Below, one piece after another: positions 24,447 to 33,677 of a stretch of DNA of 44,381 nucleotides (position 1 is the stretch's first letter; each line of letters starts with the position of its first letter). A program made the translations under genes and the position numbers. Source of the DNA: an uncultured Lachnospiraceae bacterium (GTDB lineage Bacteria; Bacillota; Clostridia; Lachnospirales; Lachnospiraceae). The notes below the pieces were generated by a model. That model saw only the letters and a program-made list of their open reading frames with translations. It was not told the DNA's origin and did not search any database. Where the stretch lies: positions 1 through 44,381 of the forward strand of contig CAKNHF010000025.1 of assembly GCA_930972465.1 (NCBI GenBank), in the 5' to 3' direction.

Positions 24447-24857
24447 TTATCCCACGCAGACGAAGATTCGCTTCTTCCCGTCTTTTTTCATCCGGATCAG
24501 CAGTTTATGAAGAAACTGCAGCAGAGGGAACGCGGTCTCCGGCGAAGAGAGCGTATATATCCTCCGTTTTCCCGCACGGAAAATGAACGCTGCGGAAGAC
24601 AGCACGACGGGGAGATTTCTCGGCGTTCCCTGAAGAGTTCTGCATGACTGCAGACATGGCTCAGCCAATCTGTTTTCCAGCTGTACTCTGTCTCTTCCTG
24701 CACCGTCCGCTTCATATTTCTGGAAGATCTGCCGTGCGGTCTCTGCATTCTCCGGGGCGCTTCTCCAGTTTTCCGTATTCCATTCACACGGAAGAAAAAC
24801 GCTGATCAGAGTGATCACCGCAGCTGTAAATGCGCATTTTATCCTTTTTGTCAGCAT
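24447..24857 (-). CDS. Hypothetical small secreted protein
   Basis: A 136-residue protein I do not recognise. It begins with a basic stretch and a hydrophobic segment (CAFTAAVITLISVFLPC) that looks like a signal peptide or single membrane anchor. The remainder is polar, with a possible second hydrophobic patch (LPVVLSSAAFIF) and a basic C-terminus (RMKKDGKKR). A strong promoter (24912-24940) and ribosome binding site (GGGGAG, four bases from the ATG) argue that it is expressed. It is divergent from pepT and upstream of the phosphate transporter on the same strand. Confidence 0.5.
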   Translation of the reverse strand: MLTKRIKCAFTAAVITLISVFLPCEWNTENWRSAPENAETARQIFQKYEADGAGRDRVQLENRLAEPCLQSCRTLQGTPRNLPVVLSSAAFIFRAGKRRIYTLSSPETAFPLLQFLHKLLIRMKKDGKKRIFVCVG

Positions 24858-24911
24858 TTTTCTCCCCTCTTTCGTTAAAACTTCTTTAAATCTATGTAAA
24901 ATCCATTTTAA

Positions 24912-24940
24912 ACGATACCATTTTCATTTCTGTGTGTCAA
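24912..24940 (-). promoter_or_regulatory. Sigma-A-type promoter of the small secreted protein gene
   Basis: The minus strand has TTGACA (24940-24935), a 17-base spacer and TATCGT (24917-24912), 55 bases before the start codon. Confidence 0.65.
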
Positions 24941-25035
24941 TTCCTCATTTCATCACTTTCAAATATACCGGCAGACGCCCCCTTCCGTCAGAAAAACGGA
25001 AGTCATCTTTCTCTTTGCTTTTTCTTCATTCATGT

Positions 25036-25041
25036 TATACT
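25036..25041 (+). promoter_or_regulatory. Probable -10 element of pepT
   Basis: TATACT lies 63 bases before the pepT start. The -35 region (CTTTGC, 17 bases upstream) is poor. The intervening leader has a GCGCAG/CTGCGC hairpin at about 25057-25074. Confidence 0.45.
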
Positions 25042-25103
25042 AGGAGACAGAATAAAGGCGCAGATTTCCCTGCGCATATTTAACAGGAAAGGAGCCCTAT
25101 CAC

Positions 25104-26324
25104 ATGAATCCGGCTGAAAGATTATTAAAATACGTTATCATCAGAACCCCCAGCGACGAGCACAGTGAAACCGTGCCCTCCAGCTCCTGCCAGTTTGAAC
25201 TGGCCCAGCATCTCTCCCGTGAACTCTTCACCATGGGTATCACGGATGTAAAAGTGGATACAAAATGCTATCTGTATGCCCACATTCCCCCTTCTCCCGG
25301 CTGTGAAGACCGCCCCTGTCTGGGCTTTATCGCACACCTGGACACTGTCTCGGATTTCTGTGACCGCCGGGTCTCACCGGAGGTCCATGAAGACTATGAC
25401 GGCCGGGATCTCCCGCTGGGCAGCAGCGGACGTATCCTTTCTCCTGAGATGTTTCCCCATCTGAAGGACCTGAAAGACCGCACTCTTATCACAAGTGACG
25501 GGACTACGATCCTCGGCGCGGACGACAAAGCGGGGATCGCCGAGATTATGACTCTTGCAGAGCAGCTCATTTCGGAAAACATTCCTCACGGCCCCGTCTC
25601 CATCGCCTTTACTCCGGATGAGGAGATCGGCATGGGAGCTTCCCACTTTGATCTCGGTGAATTCGGAGCCGACTTTGCCTACACTCTGGACGGCGACACA
25701 GAAGGAGAGATCCAGTATGAGAATTTTAATGCGGCAAAGGCTGTTTTCGAGATCCGCGGCGTCAATGTTCATCCCGGTTCAGCCAAAGATATCATGGTAA
25801 ATGCATCCCTCGTCGCCATGGAAATCAACGCTCTGCTTCCGGCCCATGAAACGCCGCGGGACACGGAGGGCTACGACGGCTTTTATCACCTGACGGATAT
25901 GAAAGGGGATACAGGGTCTGCGGAACTGCGCTATATCATCCGTGACCACGATGCAGAAAAATTTGAAGAGCGGAAAAAGACTCTGCAGAATATAGAAAAA
26001 AGCATGAATGAAAAATGGGGACAGGATACGGTGAAACTGACCATTACCGACCAGTACCGCAACATGTCCGAAGTAATCTCCGGCTGCATGCATCTGATTG
26101 AAAACGCAAAAAAAGCCTGCGAAAACGCAGGCGTAACACCGCTCATCCTTCCCATCCGGGGCGGAACCGACGGAGCCCAGCTGAGCTTCCGAGGACTCCC
26201 CTGTCCCAATCTCGGCACCGGCGGGCACGGATATCACGGTCCCTATGAACACATCACCGCAGAAGGCATGGAAGCAGCATGCCGGGTCGCTCTGGAACTG
26301 GTAAAGATCTATGCCGGGAGCTGA
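25104..26324 (+). CDS. pepT: Peptidase T (tripeptide aminopeptidase, M20B)
   Basis: A 406-residue cytosolic zinc peptidase that removes the N-terminal residue of tripeptides, the last stage of peptide utilisation. Metal and catalytic residues lie in FIAHLDTV (His78, Asp80), ILGADDKAGIAEI (the bridging Asp near 141) and the catalytic DEEIG near 176. The dimerisation lid and GGTDGAQLSFRGLPCPNLGTGGH close the domain. Length matches the family. The ATG at 25104 has AGGAG upstream. It is one of the few plus-strand genes and converges with the selenium cluster with only one base between stop codons. Confidence 0.95.
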   Translation: MNPAERLLKYVIIRTPSDEHSETVPSSSCQFELAQHLSRELFTMGITDVKVDTKCYLYAHIPPSPGCEDRPCLGFIAHLDTVSDFCDRRVSPEVHEDYDGRDLPLGSSGRILSPEMFPHLKDLKDRTLITSDGTTILGADDKAGIAEIMTLAEQLISENIPHGPVSIAFTPDEEIGMGASHFDLGEFGADFAYTLDGDTEGEIQYENFNAAKAVFEIRGVNVHPGSAKDIMVNASLVAMEINALLPAHETPRDTEGYDGFYHLTDMKGDTGSAELRYIIRDHDAEKFEERKKTLQNIEKSMNEKWGQDTVKLTITDQYRNMSEVISGCMHLIENAKKACENAGVTPLILPIRGGTDGAQLSFRGLPCPNLGTGGHGYHGPYEHITAEGMEAACRVALELVKIYAGS

Positions 26325-26325
26325 C

Positions 26326-26562
26326 CTATACCATGCATTCATGAAGAGCTTCCAGATCGATCCCTCCGCTGCTCATAACTTCGGTCAGATGGTCCCTCTC
26401 TTCGGTCGGCGCGCACCATGCCAGTCCGCATCCGGCCGAGATTGCTCTCGGAACCGGAATCAGCCTGCCGGGAACTTGCTGTTCCCGGCAGAGCTTCTCC
26501 ATGGCCATGGCATCGGCCGTAGTGTGAAATGTAACGACAAGTTTCAGTTCTTTCTTTCTCAT
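26326..26562 (-). CDS. DUF3343 putative Se/S carrier-like protein
   Basis: A 78-residue protein of the DUF3343 family, described as a putative selenium/sulfur carrier. The motif VTFHTTADAMAMEKLC near the N-terminus and GCGLAWCAP in the middle, with two cysteines able to hold persulfide or perselenide, are characteristic. It is the last gene of the yedE operon and follows the TusA-like gene by six bases. In this neighbourhood it probably hands selenium onward from the YedE transporter, although this has not been shown biochemically to my knowledge. Confidence 0.85.
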   Translation of the reverse strand: MRKKELKLVVTFHTTADAMAMEKLCREQQVPGRLIPVPRAISAGCGLAWCAPTEERDHLTEVMSSGGIDLEALHECMV

Positions 26563-26568
26563 AACCTT

Positions 26569-26772
26569 CTACTCTATCACCACTGCAAATCCGTCATCTG
26601 TCTCCGTGGATACGGCTTTTCTCCCGTGATCCCTGGCAAACTTCTCCACATTCATCTTCTGATGAGGTTCTGTCACAAGTATTCTCACCGGGCCCTTGCC
26701 GCTTTTCAGAGCTTCTGCAGTAAGCATCAGCGGTTCCGGGCAGGACAGTCCTCTTGCGTCAACTTCTCTCAT
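26569..26772 (-). CDS. TusA/SirA-like sulfur (selenium) carrier protein
   Basis: A 67-residue TusA-fold protein with the sulfur-carrying motif CPEP near the N-terminus (VDARGLSCPEPLMLTAEAL). Proteins of this size accept sulfur or selenium on the first cysteine and pass it on. It sits between yedE (24 bases away) and the DUF3343 gene, the usual arrangement in selenium-metabolism loci. It is separate from the longer YedF at 34761-35387, so the cluster has two TusA-type domains. Confidence 0.88.
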   Translation of the reverse strand: MREVDARGLSCPEPLMLTAEALKSGKGPVRILVTEPHQKMNVEKFARDHGRKAVSTETDDGFAVVIE

Positions 26773-26796
26773 TATGTATCCCTCTTTTCTACTGTT

Positions 26797-27894
26797 TTAT
26801 TTTCCTTCGCTTCTTTTATTTGTAAATGCAATCACAAAACATACAATAATACACAGTATTACCGCCACTTTTCCATTCATCGGCACAGCACCGGCAACTA
26901 CTTCCTGCGTCTCGGCATTCAGCGCTGTTCCGCTGGCTGCCAGGCCGAAATTGTGGGCCGCGGCTGCTCCGGCAAACATGCCGAGCACTGTCACCGCGGA
27001 ATCAGACGACCCCTGTCCTGCAAGGATAAGCTGACGCAGAGGGCATCCTCCTGCAAGCACAGCTGCAAATCCTACCGCATACATTCCCAGAATGTTCCAA
27101 AGATGCTCTGAGTGAGCGATAATTCCGGGTGTGTTGAATCCCGGAGTAAAATTCCCCGAGACAATATTAAATATAAGCATTACGGCAAAAAAGCCCCCGA
27201 TGATCGTAATCAGATCAAAATTTCTCATCAGAATGATATCCCTGATACTTCCCGCAAAGCACATCCTTGCCTTCTGAGCAACCGCACCGAAGATAAGACC
27301 TCCGGCCAGAGACATCAGGATCGGCGCATGCATGCTTCCCGGACCGCTCTCACTGCTCTTAAGCAGATTCGTGGCAAGCGCCAGAATCAGAATGCCGAGC
27401 ATAAGCGCCGGAAGAACTCCTCCGCTGACACGGTTCGTCAGATGTGCTCTCCCCAGACTGAAGCCCTTTTTCAGAGCAAATACGCCAGTCCCCACTCCGA
27501 GGACAAATCCGATGAGAGCTACCCAGGCGTTCAGATCTCCCGCAGACATGCGGATAATCATGCGGAGCGGGCATCCCAGAAATACAAGTGACCCTATCGC
27601 CAGGATCATTCCGAGCACAAAGCGAACCATCGGAGATGATCCCGCCGTAGAACGGTACTCTTTTGTCGCCGCCGAGATGATAAATGCTCCCAGCACGAGC
27701 CCGATGATTTCGGGTCTTGCATACTGTACCGTCTCTGTGGAGTGCATCCCCAGTGCTCCTGCTGTGTCACGGATAAAGCAGGCAATACAGAAAGCCATGT
27801 TCGCCGGATTGCCGAAATATGCGAGACACGCTGCCACGAGACCGCAGATAACACCCGCAAGCGCAAGTTTCTTTTTTGAGTCAGATAAATTCAT
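26797..27894 (-). CDS. yedE: YedE family putative selenium transporter
   Basis: A 365-residue membrane protein of the YeeE/YedE family with two repeated halves. Each half holds the GCPLR motif within a membrane-embedded loop (LGCPLRMIIRMSAGD and GGCPLRQLILAGQGS), whose cysteines are used for sulfur/selenium passage in this family. About ten membrane helices are predicted. The seleno-type YedE is associated with selenium-using bacteria. It lies 15 bases after the NifS-like gene and is followed by two carrier proteins, forming a plausible import-and-transfer chain. Confidence 0.88.
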   Translation of the reverse strand: MNLSDSKKKLALAGVICGLVAACLAYFGNPANMAFCIACFIRDTAGALGMHSTETVQYARPEIIGLVLGAFIISAATKEYRSTAGSSPMVRFVLGMILAIGSLVFLGCPLRMIIRMSAGDLNAWVALIGFVLGVGTGVFALKKGFSLGRAHLTNRVSGGVLPALMLGILILALATNLLKSSESGPGSMHAPILMSLAGGLIFGAVAQKARMCFAGSIRDIILMRNFDLITIIGGFFAVMLIFNIVSGNFTPGFNTPGIIAHSEHLWNILGMYAVGFAAVLAGGCPLRQLILAGQGSSDSAVTVLGMFAGAAAAHNFGLAASGTALNAETQEVVAGAVPMNGKVAVILCIIVCFVIAFTNKRSEGK

Positions 27895-27909
27895 TTTGTT
27901 TCCCTCCTG

Positions 27910-29043
27910 CTAATCTGCCAGTTCCTTTACTGCCTTAACGGCATATTCGACTTCTTCTTCCGTGTTGTAATGAGAGAAACTGAATCTGACGGCCCCCTGT
28001 GAAACCGTGCCGAGCGCTCTGTGCATGAGCGGTGCGCAGTGGGCGCCCGGGCGGGTAACGATGCCGTAGGTCATGTTCAGCTCATCACTGACCTCCGAAG
28101 AGTCATAATCCCCGATGTTCAGAGACACGATCGGACATCTTCTGTCCGTTTCAAAATCTCCGTAAATTTTCACACCCGGGATCCGGGAAACACCCTCATA
28201 GAACTGCCGCATAAGAGCCAGCTCCCTGTTCCGGATCACATCCAGACCGGTCTGCTCCAGATAGGAAACCGCTGCTCCCAGTCCTGCGATGCCATGTCCG
28301 TTCAGAGTTCCTGCTTCCAGCGCCGTAGGCATCTCTGACGGATGGCGGGGATTATATGTATCGATCCCGCTTCCCCCGGACAGCAGCGGACGTATCTTCA
28401 CTCCTTGCTTCACATACATGCCGCCCGTCCCCTGAGGTCCCAGCAGGCTCTTGTGTCCGGTAAAGCACAGCACGTCGATACCGTTCTCCTGCACATCGAC
28501 AGGGTACACGCCCGCCGTCTGTGAGGCGTCAACTATAAAAAGCAGTCCGTTCCTTCCGGCAATCTCCCCGGTTCTTTTCAGATCAATCATATTTCCCGTC
28601 AGATTGGACGCATGGGTGCACACTACTGCTTTCGTGTTCTTTCTGACCGCTGACTCCAGTTCTTCATAAGATATGTTTCCTCTGTGGTCGCAGCCGAGAA
28701 TCGTAAGCTCTGCTCCGTTCTCTCTGCATTCGTACAAAGGGCGCAGCACAGAATTGTGCTCAAGTACTGTAGTGATCACATGATCTCCCGGAACAAACAG
28801 CCCCTTCAGCGCAATGTTCAGACTTTCCGTCGAATTGGCCGTAAACACAATCCGATTCGCATTTTCGGCATGAAAGAAACGGGCCAGCTTTTCTCTGGTC
28901 CCGTAAATGACCCGTGAAGCGTCAAGCGCAGGCGCAGAAGCCCCCCGTCCCGCATTTCCAAGTGTCCCCATGGCCTGAAAAACCGCTTGTCTGACTGCTT
29001 CCGGTTTATGTAACGTTGTCGCCGCGTTGTCCATGTATATCAT
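27910..29043 (-). CDS. NifS-like aminotransferase class V, selenium-cluster cysteine desulfurase/selenocysteine lyase type
   Basis: A 377-residue pyridoxal-phosphate enzyme resembling the EF2568 subgroup often found beside selD and yedF. Landmarks are the N-terminal YMDNAATTLHKPEAV, the lysine in CFTGHKSLLGPQGTGG that would bind the cofactor, VDASQTAGV, and a C-terminal cysteine in TRPGAHCAPLMH that could carry the persulfide or selenide. It probably releases sulfur or selenium from cysteine or selenocysteine for SelD or for selenium-dependent molybdenum hydroxylases. It heads the yedE operon under a LysR-type control region at 29079-29154. Confidence 0.88.
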   Translation of the reverse strand: MIYMDNAATTLHKPEAVRQAVFQAMGTLGNAGRGASAPALDASRVIYGTREKLARFFHAENANRIVFTANSTESLNIALKGLFVPGDHVITTVLEHNSVLRPLYECRENGAELTILGCDHRGNISYEELESAVRKNTKAVVCTHASNLTGNMIDLKRTGEIAGRNGLLFIVDASQTAGVYPVDVQENGIDVLCFTGHKSLLGPQGTGGMYVKQGVKIRPLLSGGSGIDTYNPRHPSEMPTALEAGTLNGHGIAGLGAAVSYLEQTGLDVIRNRELALMRQFYEGVSRIPGVKIYGDFETDRRCPIVSLNIGDYDSSEVSDELNMTYGIVTRPGAHCAPLMHRALGTVSQGAVRFSFSHYNTEEEVEYAVKAVKELAD

Positions 29044-29078
29044 ACGTTCTTTTCCTCATCCCTTTTGTTACAACTATA

Positions 29079-29108
29079 AGTATATTCGCCTTCCCTTCCT
29101 GCGTCTAA
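29079..29108 (-). promoter_or_regulatory. Promoter of the NifS-like/yedE operon
   Basis: The minus strand has TTAGAC (29108-29103), an 18-base spacer and TATACT (29084-29079), with a start expected near 29072, about 30 bases before the gene. Confidence 0.55.
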
Positions 29109-29135
29109 TCGAAAACCATGATAATTCAGAATTAC

Positions 29136-29154
29136 TTATAGATGTTTTCTATAA
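29136..29154. promoter_or_regulatory. LysR-type recognition site
   Basis: TTATAG-N7-CTATAA has perfect six-base arms and contains the T-N11-A spacing of LysR sites. It is centred about 70 bases before the predicted start, where LysR regulators usually bind. A second palindrome (AATTC-A-GAATT) lies close by at about 29123-29133. The LysR gene is adjacent. Confidence 0.55.
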
Positions 29155-29161
29155 CCATATC

Positions 29162-30097
29162 CTACAGCCGTCCGTCCTTTTCTGTATCGTCAGCCTTTCT
29201 GTCCGGATACATTTCCCTTACTGTGCCGATAAATTTTTCTGCGGAAGGCGGAAGAGAAACACCGCGTTCAAAGACAAGACTGATATTTCTCTTTCCGCCG
29301 TTCTTTCCGAGAGGAAATACCAGAAGTTTTCCGGTCCTTATCTCATCTTCCGCCGCCAGCCTGGACAGAATCGATACCCCCATTCCACTCTCCACCGACC
29401 GCTTGATGGCCTCCTGGTTCTCCATACTCGCCGCCACATTGAGATCTTCCAGGCGGATTCCCAGCCTGCGGAGAAGTTTTCTGGCCTCCTTCCTTGTCCC
29501 CGAGCCTTTCTCACGCAGGATCAGCGGCTCGTCCTGTATCCACGAGGTGATTTCTTTCCCTCTCCGCTCCAGAAACCGCTCTTCTCCCGGGGTTATGACT
29601 ACCAGCTCATCCTGATAAAACGGCAGATAGATACAGTGTTTTTTATCCAGAACTGTTCCGGCAAAACCGATATCCGCCTGGTGGGAAACGATCCGCTCCA
29701 CTACGCCCGCACTGTCCGTCTCCGCAACGTTCAACTGTTCCGCCGGATATTTCCTGCGGAATCTGACCATAATATCCGGCAGAAGATACTGAGAAGGTAT
29801 CGTAGAGGCCGCAATTTTCAGAATCCGCTTTCCCTTTCTTGCGCTGGTTCCGAAATGTTCTCTTATCTCTCTCTCTATCGCCAGCATCTTTTCCGCATAG
29901 GTATAAAGTTCCCGCCCTGCGTCCGAGAGTTTCACTTCTTTTGTGCTCCGGATAAAAAGGCAGATATCCAGTTCTTTTTCAAGGGCCGAAATATGTGCGC
30001 TCACTGTCGGCTGAGTGAGATAAAGCTGTCTGGCTGCCTCAGAAAAGTTCTTTGTCTCGGCCACACGCACAAAGGCCTCAAGCTGTTTCAGATTCAT
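29162..30097 (-). CDS. Selenium metabolism-associated LysR family regulator
   Basis: A 311-residue LysR-type regulator with an N-terminal winged helix ([20 protein letters not shown], then AARQLYLTQPTVSAHISALE) and a C-terminal effector domain (IAASTIPSQYLLP). LysR proteins inside selenium loci form a recognisable group, and this one fits by position. Its ATG overlaps the selB stop by four bases, so it is translated with selB. Its probable target is the NifS-like/yedE operon immediately downstream, which has an inverted repeat at the right distance. The effector may be a selenium compound, but this is inference. Confidence 0.88.
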   Translation of the reverse strand: MNLKQLEAFVRVAETKNFSEAARQLYLTQPTVSAHISALEKELDICLFIRSTKEVKLSDAGRELYTYAEKMLAIEREIREHFGTSARKGKRILKIAASTIPSQYLLPDIMVRFRRKYPAEQLNVAETDSAGVVERIVSHQADIGFAGTVLDKKHCIYLPFYQDELVVITPGEERFLERRGKEITSWIQDEPLILREKGSGTRKEARKLLRRLGIRLEDLNVAASMENQEAIKRSVESGMGVSILSRLAAEDEIRTGKLLVFPLGKNGGKRNISLVFERGVSLPPSAEKFIGTVREMYPDRKADDTEKDGRL

Positions 30098-32007
30098 AGA
30101 TTTCCCACCCTCTCACTCTCTGCGCCCTCTTTTCTCGTCATACCGGTGCGGTCTGTATATTCCAGCATCTGTTTCGCGCATCTGCGGCTTGTTCCGAACA
30201 TATCTCTCACCTCTGACACTGTGATCTTCCCGTTCTCTCTGAGAACGCTGCGTATCCCGCGCTCCATCTCGCTGACATCTTCCGGCAGGGCGAAGACTCC
30301 CGGAACAATCTCCACGGCCTCTTCCCGTATCTGAAACAGAGAGAATATCTCCCGTATATCAGATTCCGGTATTTTTCCGAACTCCATATCATCGATCCGT
30401 CTGAAATTATACCCGGCATCCGCAGCCTCCTTCCGGAACACGCTCAGCACATGAAGATACGCCTCGTCTTCTGCCGGATAATATCCTGCGGGAGCAAACA
30501 GACCGTCTTCTTTCTCCAGCACACCGACGCGCACAAGCCATTCTATATATGCATCTGCAGCCTTTTTTTTCATTTTTTGCGGCAAAGCATTTCTGAATCC
30601 TGCAGCAGGGATCCCGATACGGTACGGATATCGTTTCAGATACTCTCCGATTACCTGAAGTATTTTCTCTCTTATCCTTCTCTCGTCCTCCGCGTGCCAT
30701 ATATATATGCTGTCAGACACCGGGAACTCCTCTGCCCTTCCGCAGTCTTTCAGAACCGAAACCGAATCTTCCGTCTCGCTTCTGCTCAGTCCCAGTTCCC
30801 TGGAAAGTTCTTCAACAGACACCATTGTCCCGCCATGCTCACGAAGCTGAAGTTCTGTGCGCTCTTCCCTGCTGCCCTCCTCTCTCAGGCGGAGACGTGC
30901 GAGCACCTCAGAGCTGAACCTTTTCTCTTTTCCTGCGTCAGAATCAAGCACGGTTCCTCCGCCGATGGTTTCAAGCGGAGAATAGAACCTCACAATAAAC
31001 CTGTCCCCCGGCCGCAGAGCCGTATCGGATTCCATCCGCAGCTGCGCATACCCGCTCTCCCCCGGAAGAAGCGTTTCATGATCAAGAAGAACCGCCCTGC
31101 AGAGGAGTTCTGAGGTTCCGCTGTAAAAATGAAGTCTCATCTGGTTTTTAAGCACGCGTGAGGAATCTTCCAGCATCTTAATTCTTACATCGACTCTGCG
31201 TCCTGAGCGCATGCTCTCCTCCGCGGATACAACGCACCCTCTCCGTATCTCCTGTCTGTCGACGCCGGAAAGATTCAGAGCCGCACGCTGTCCGGACACG
31301 CAGAAGTCTGTCTCTTCATTATAGACCTGTATTCCTCTCACACGGCATTCCAGCCCCCGGGGATACACAGAAAGTTTGTCTCCCTTCACGATCTTTCCGT
31401 TCAGCACAGTACCGGTCACTACGGTTCCGAACCCGGCTACGGAAAATACTCTGTCAACGGGCAGCCTCGCGGCTCCGTTCCCGCTGCGCGGCCGGATGGA
31501 TTCCGCCATCTTTCCGATCTCTTCTTTCAGCGCGGGGATTCCTTCTCCGGTAACCGCTGACGCACGGAGAAGGGGGGTATCCGATGGAAGTTTATTCCCA
31601 AGTTCTTCCCGTATCTCTTCTTCCACCATGGACAGCCATTCTTCGTCCGCAAGATCGCATTTGGTGAGAACTATTATATACCGCTCCACCCCCAGAAGCG
31701 TAAGAATATCGATATGTTCCCTCGTCTGAGGCATGATTCCTTCATCCGCCGCGATCACAACCAGGACCATATCCATTCCGGTCACTCCTGCTGTCATATT
31801 ATGGATAAATCTCTCATGTCCGGGTACATCGATGATTCCCGCCCGCTCTCCGTCCGGCAGATCGAAATAAGTAAAGCCCAGATCAATCGTAATTCCGCGT
31901 CGTTTCTCTTCCTCAAGCCGGTCTGTGTCCCGCCCTGTCAGCGCCTTGATCAGTGCAGTCTTTCCATGGTCAATATGCCCTGCCGTTCCTATGATCACAT
32001 GCTTCAT
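30094..32007 (-). CDS. selB: Selenocysteine-specific translation elongation factor SelB
   Basis: A 637-residue GTPase that brings selenocysteyl-tRNA to UGA codons marked by a SECIS hairpin. G motifs are clear: GHIDHGKT at 10-17, DVPGHERF near 60, TKCD near 114. Two EF-Tu-like beta barrels follow, then the C-terminal winged-helix repeats that grip the SECIS RNA, with the last ending [24 protein letters not shown]. Length is usual. The ATG overlaps the selA stop (ATGA), with GGAGG just upstream. It acts on the selD message in this window among others. Confidence 0.97.
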   Translation of the reverse strand: MKHVIIGTAGHIDHGKTALIKALTGRDTDRLEEEKRRGITIDLGFTYFDLPDGERAGIIDVPGHERFIHNMTAGVTGMDMVLVVIAADEGIMPQTREHIDILTLLGVERYIIVLTKCDLADEEWLSMVEEEIREELGNKLPSDTPLLRASAVTGEGIPALKEEIGKMAESIRPRSGNGAARLPVDRVFSVAGFGTVVTGTVLNGKIVKGDKLSVYPRGLECRVRGIQVYNEETDFCVSGQRAALNLSGVDRQEIRRGCVVSAEESMRSGRRVDVRIKMLEDSSRVLKNQMRLHFYSGTSELLCRAVLLDHETLLPGESGYAQLRMESDTALRPGDRFIVRFYSPLETIGGGTVLDSDAGKEKRFSSEVLARLRLREEGSREERTELQLREHGGTMVSVEELSRELGLSRSETEDSVSVLKDCGRAEEFPVSDSIYIWHAEDERRIREKILQVIGEYLKRYPYRIGIPAAGFRNALPQKMKKKAADAYIEWLVRVGVLEKEDGLFAPAGYYPAEDEAYLHVLSVFRKEAADAGYNFRRIDDMEFGKIPESDIREIFSLFQIREEAVEIVPGVFALPEDVSEMERGIRSVLRENGKITVSEVRDMFGTSRRCAKQMLEYTDRTGMTRKEGAESERVGNL

Positions 32008-33482
32008 GGGCGTCCTCCTTTCCGGAGAATATCCCCGCCGCGGAATATCTCGGAGAGGTATCCGCCGTATTTTTCTTCCACCGTTCGTACATCCATAAAA
32101 AAACGTTCTCCGGATATCCTTCCGATTACAGGAATCTCCTTCCCTCTTAAACGTCTGCCCAGTTCTTCTGCCGTGATCTCCCGGGGCGCGACAGTGACCG
32201 CATAGCTTCTGATATCCTGCATCGGAAGCGAACCGCCTCCGGTCCGGGAAACACAGGGTTCCACTGCGATCTCAGCCAGAACGCCCGGTTGTTCTGCTCT
32301 GCGTTCCCTCTCCCCCGGGCTGCAGTCCGCACTGTGTATGCCGGCAGCATTGCGCAGTGACGCGGCCATATTCTCCGCCTTCCGGCGCAGAGAGTCTTCT
32401 GTTTCTGACAGCATATGCAGAACAGGAATCTTCACTTCCTCACTCTCAGGGTGCAGATATTCACGGAAGACGGCTTCCAGCGCGGCCGCTGTAAATTTGT
32501 CGATCCGAAGCGCACGAACAAGGGGATGTCTCCTGATCTTCTCGATATATTCCTTTCTCCCCGCAATAATCCCTGCCTGCGGGCCGCCCATCAGTTTATC
32601 GCCGCTGAAGCAGACCACGTCTGCCCCCTGTGCGACGGCCTCCTGGACTGTCGGTTCGTGTTCAAGTCCGTACTTTTCCAGATTCACGAGGACTCCGCTT
32701 CCCAGATCCTGTATCACCGGAATCTTCCTGGCACGCCCCAGTTTACAGAGTTCTCCCAGAGAAACAGAACAGGTGAATCCCACGATTCGGTAATTGCTTG
32801 TATGGACTTTAAGGAACGCCCTCGTTTCACCGCTGACCGCATTCTCATAATCCGTCAGCCGGGTGCGGTTTGTAGTCCCTGCTTCTCTGAGCCTTGCGCC
32901 GCCCAGCTCCATGATCTCAGGAATCCGGAAGCCTCCTCCGATTTCAACCAGTTCTCCCCTGGATACGACCACTTCTCCCCCTCCGGCCACAGCGCTTAAT
33001 GCAAGCAGCACTGCCCCGGCATTATTGTTTACCGCCATGGCTGCCTCGGCTCCCGTAACGCGGCAGACAAGCTCCTCAAAATTGAGGCATCTCTCTCCCC
33101 GCTGCCCTTTCTCCAGATCATACTCCAGGTTGGAATATCCTCCGGCAATCTTCATTGCAGCCTGAAGCGCGCTCTCGCCCAGCGGGGCTCTTCCGAGCCC
33201 TGTGTGCAGAATAATTCCTGTTCCGTTGACTACCGGCTTGAGTCCGGGCCGTTCCCACCCCTCCAGCACACGGCGGATCTGTTCCGGAATTTCCGCAATG
33301 CATGCGCGCGCTTCCTGTTCTGACCCGCAGCGGGCCAGGCCTTCACGCGCACGCCCGAGTACGCTGTTGACCGCCTTGTGCACGCATTCGTAGCCATGCC
33401 TGCTTATCATTTCCTGTATGTTCTCTTCCGTCATCAGCCTGTCTACTTTCGGAAGCATTCTGTAGATTTCATTCTTATCCAA
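32004..33482 (-). CDS. selA: L-seryl-tRNA(Sec) selenium transferase SelA
   Basis: A 492-residue pyridoxal-phosphate enzyme that converts seryl-tRNA(Sec) to selenocysteyl-tRNA(Sec) using selenophosphate. The N-terminal tRNA-binding helices are followed by [18 protein letters not shown], the glycine/asparagine loop [11 protein letters not shown], and the catalytic Lys296 in [13 protein letters not shown]. The length is slightly above the E. coli protein. It is coupled to selB by a four-base overlap. Upstream, 195 bases separate it from selD and contain two G/C-rich hairpins but no tRNA-Sec. Confidence 0.97.
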   Translation of the reverse strand: MDKNEIYRMLPKVDRLMTEENIQEMISRHGYECVHKAVNSVLGRAREGLARCGSEQEARACIAEIPEQIRRVLEGWERPGLKPVVNGTGIILHTGLGRAPLGESALQAAMKIAGGYSNLEYDLEKGQRGERCLNFEELVCRVTGAEAAMAVNNNAGAVLLALSAVAGGGEVVVSRGELVEIGGGFRIPEIMELGGARLREAGTTNRTRLTDYENAVSGETRAFLKVHTSNYRIVGFTCSVSLGELCKLGRARKIPVIQDLGSGVLVNLEKYGLEHEPTVQEAVAQGADVVCFSGDKLMGGPQAGIIAGRKEYIEKIRRHPLVRALRIDKFTAAALEAVFREYLHPESEEVKIPVLHMLSETEDSLRRKAENMAASLRNAAGIHSADCSPGERERRAEQPGVLAEIAVEPCVSRTGGGSLPMQDIRSYAVTVAPREITAEELGRRLRGKEIPVIGRISGERFFMDVRTVEEKYGGYLSEIFRGGDILRKGGRP

Positions 33483-33599
33483 GCAAACTCTCTCCTTCTC
33501 CGGATCCGCTTTCTGCGGGTCCCGGGCACAGGATCTCTTCTGCCTCGTCTGTTCCGATGATCCGTCTCTCTTTTCCCGTGCCCTTCATTTTATTTTGTC

Positions 33600-33668
33600 G
33601 GCATTCCCGCTTCGCCCCGGTATTCCGGGACAGCACAACAGGGCATGCATTCTCTGCACGCCCTGCTG
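33600..33668. other. Hairpin-rich spacer between selD and selA
   Basis: Two stem-loops occupy this short gap: CCCGG-tatt-CCGGG near 33616-33629 and an AGGGC(A)TGCA / TGCA(C)GCCCT-type repeat at about 33640-33664. Neither is followed by a clear T-run on the minus strand, so they are not good terminators. They could be processing sites or limit read-through from selD to selA. Confidence 0.4.
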
Positions 33669-33677
33669 CCGCTCAGA

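Noticed and set aside
25104-26324. Long minus-strand frames opposite pepT
   Set aside because: They are shadows of a clear M20 peptidase with catalytic motifs and have no family features of their own.
33400-33590. Short frame of about 49 codons overlapping the selA start
   Set aside because: No ribosome binding site, A/T-rich upstream, and it merges into the selA sequence out of frame; most likely chance.
33483-33677. tRNA-Sec between selD and selA
   Set aside because: No roughly 95-base cloverleaf with matching acceptor ends, long extra arm and CCA could be traced; only simple hairpins are present.
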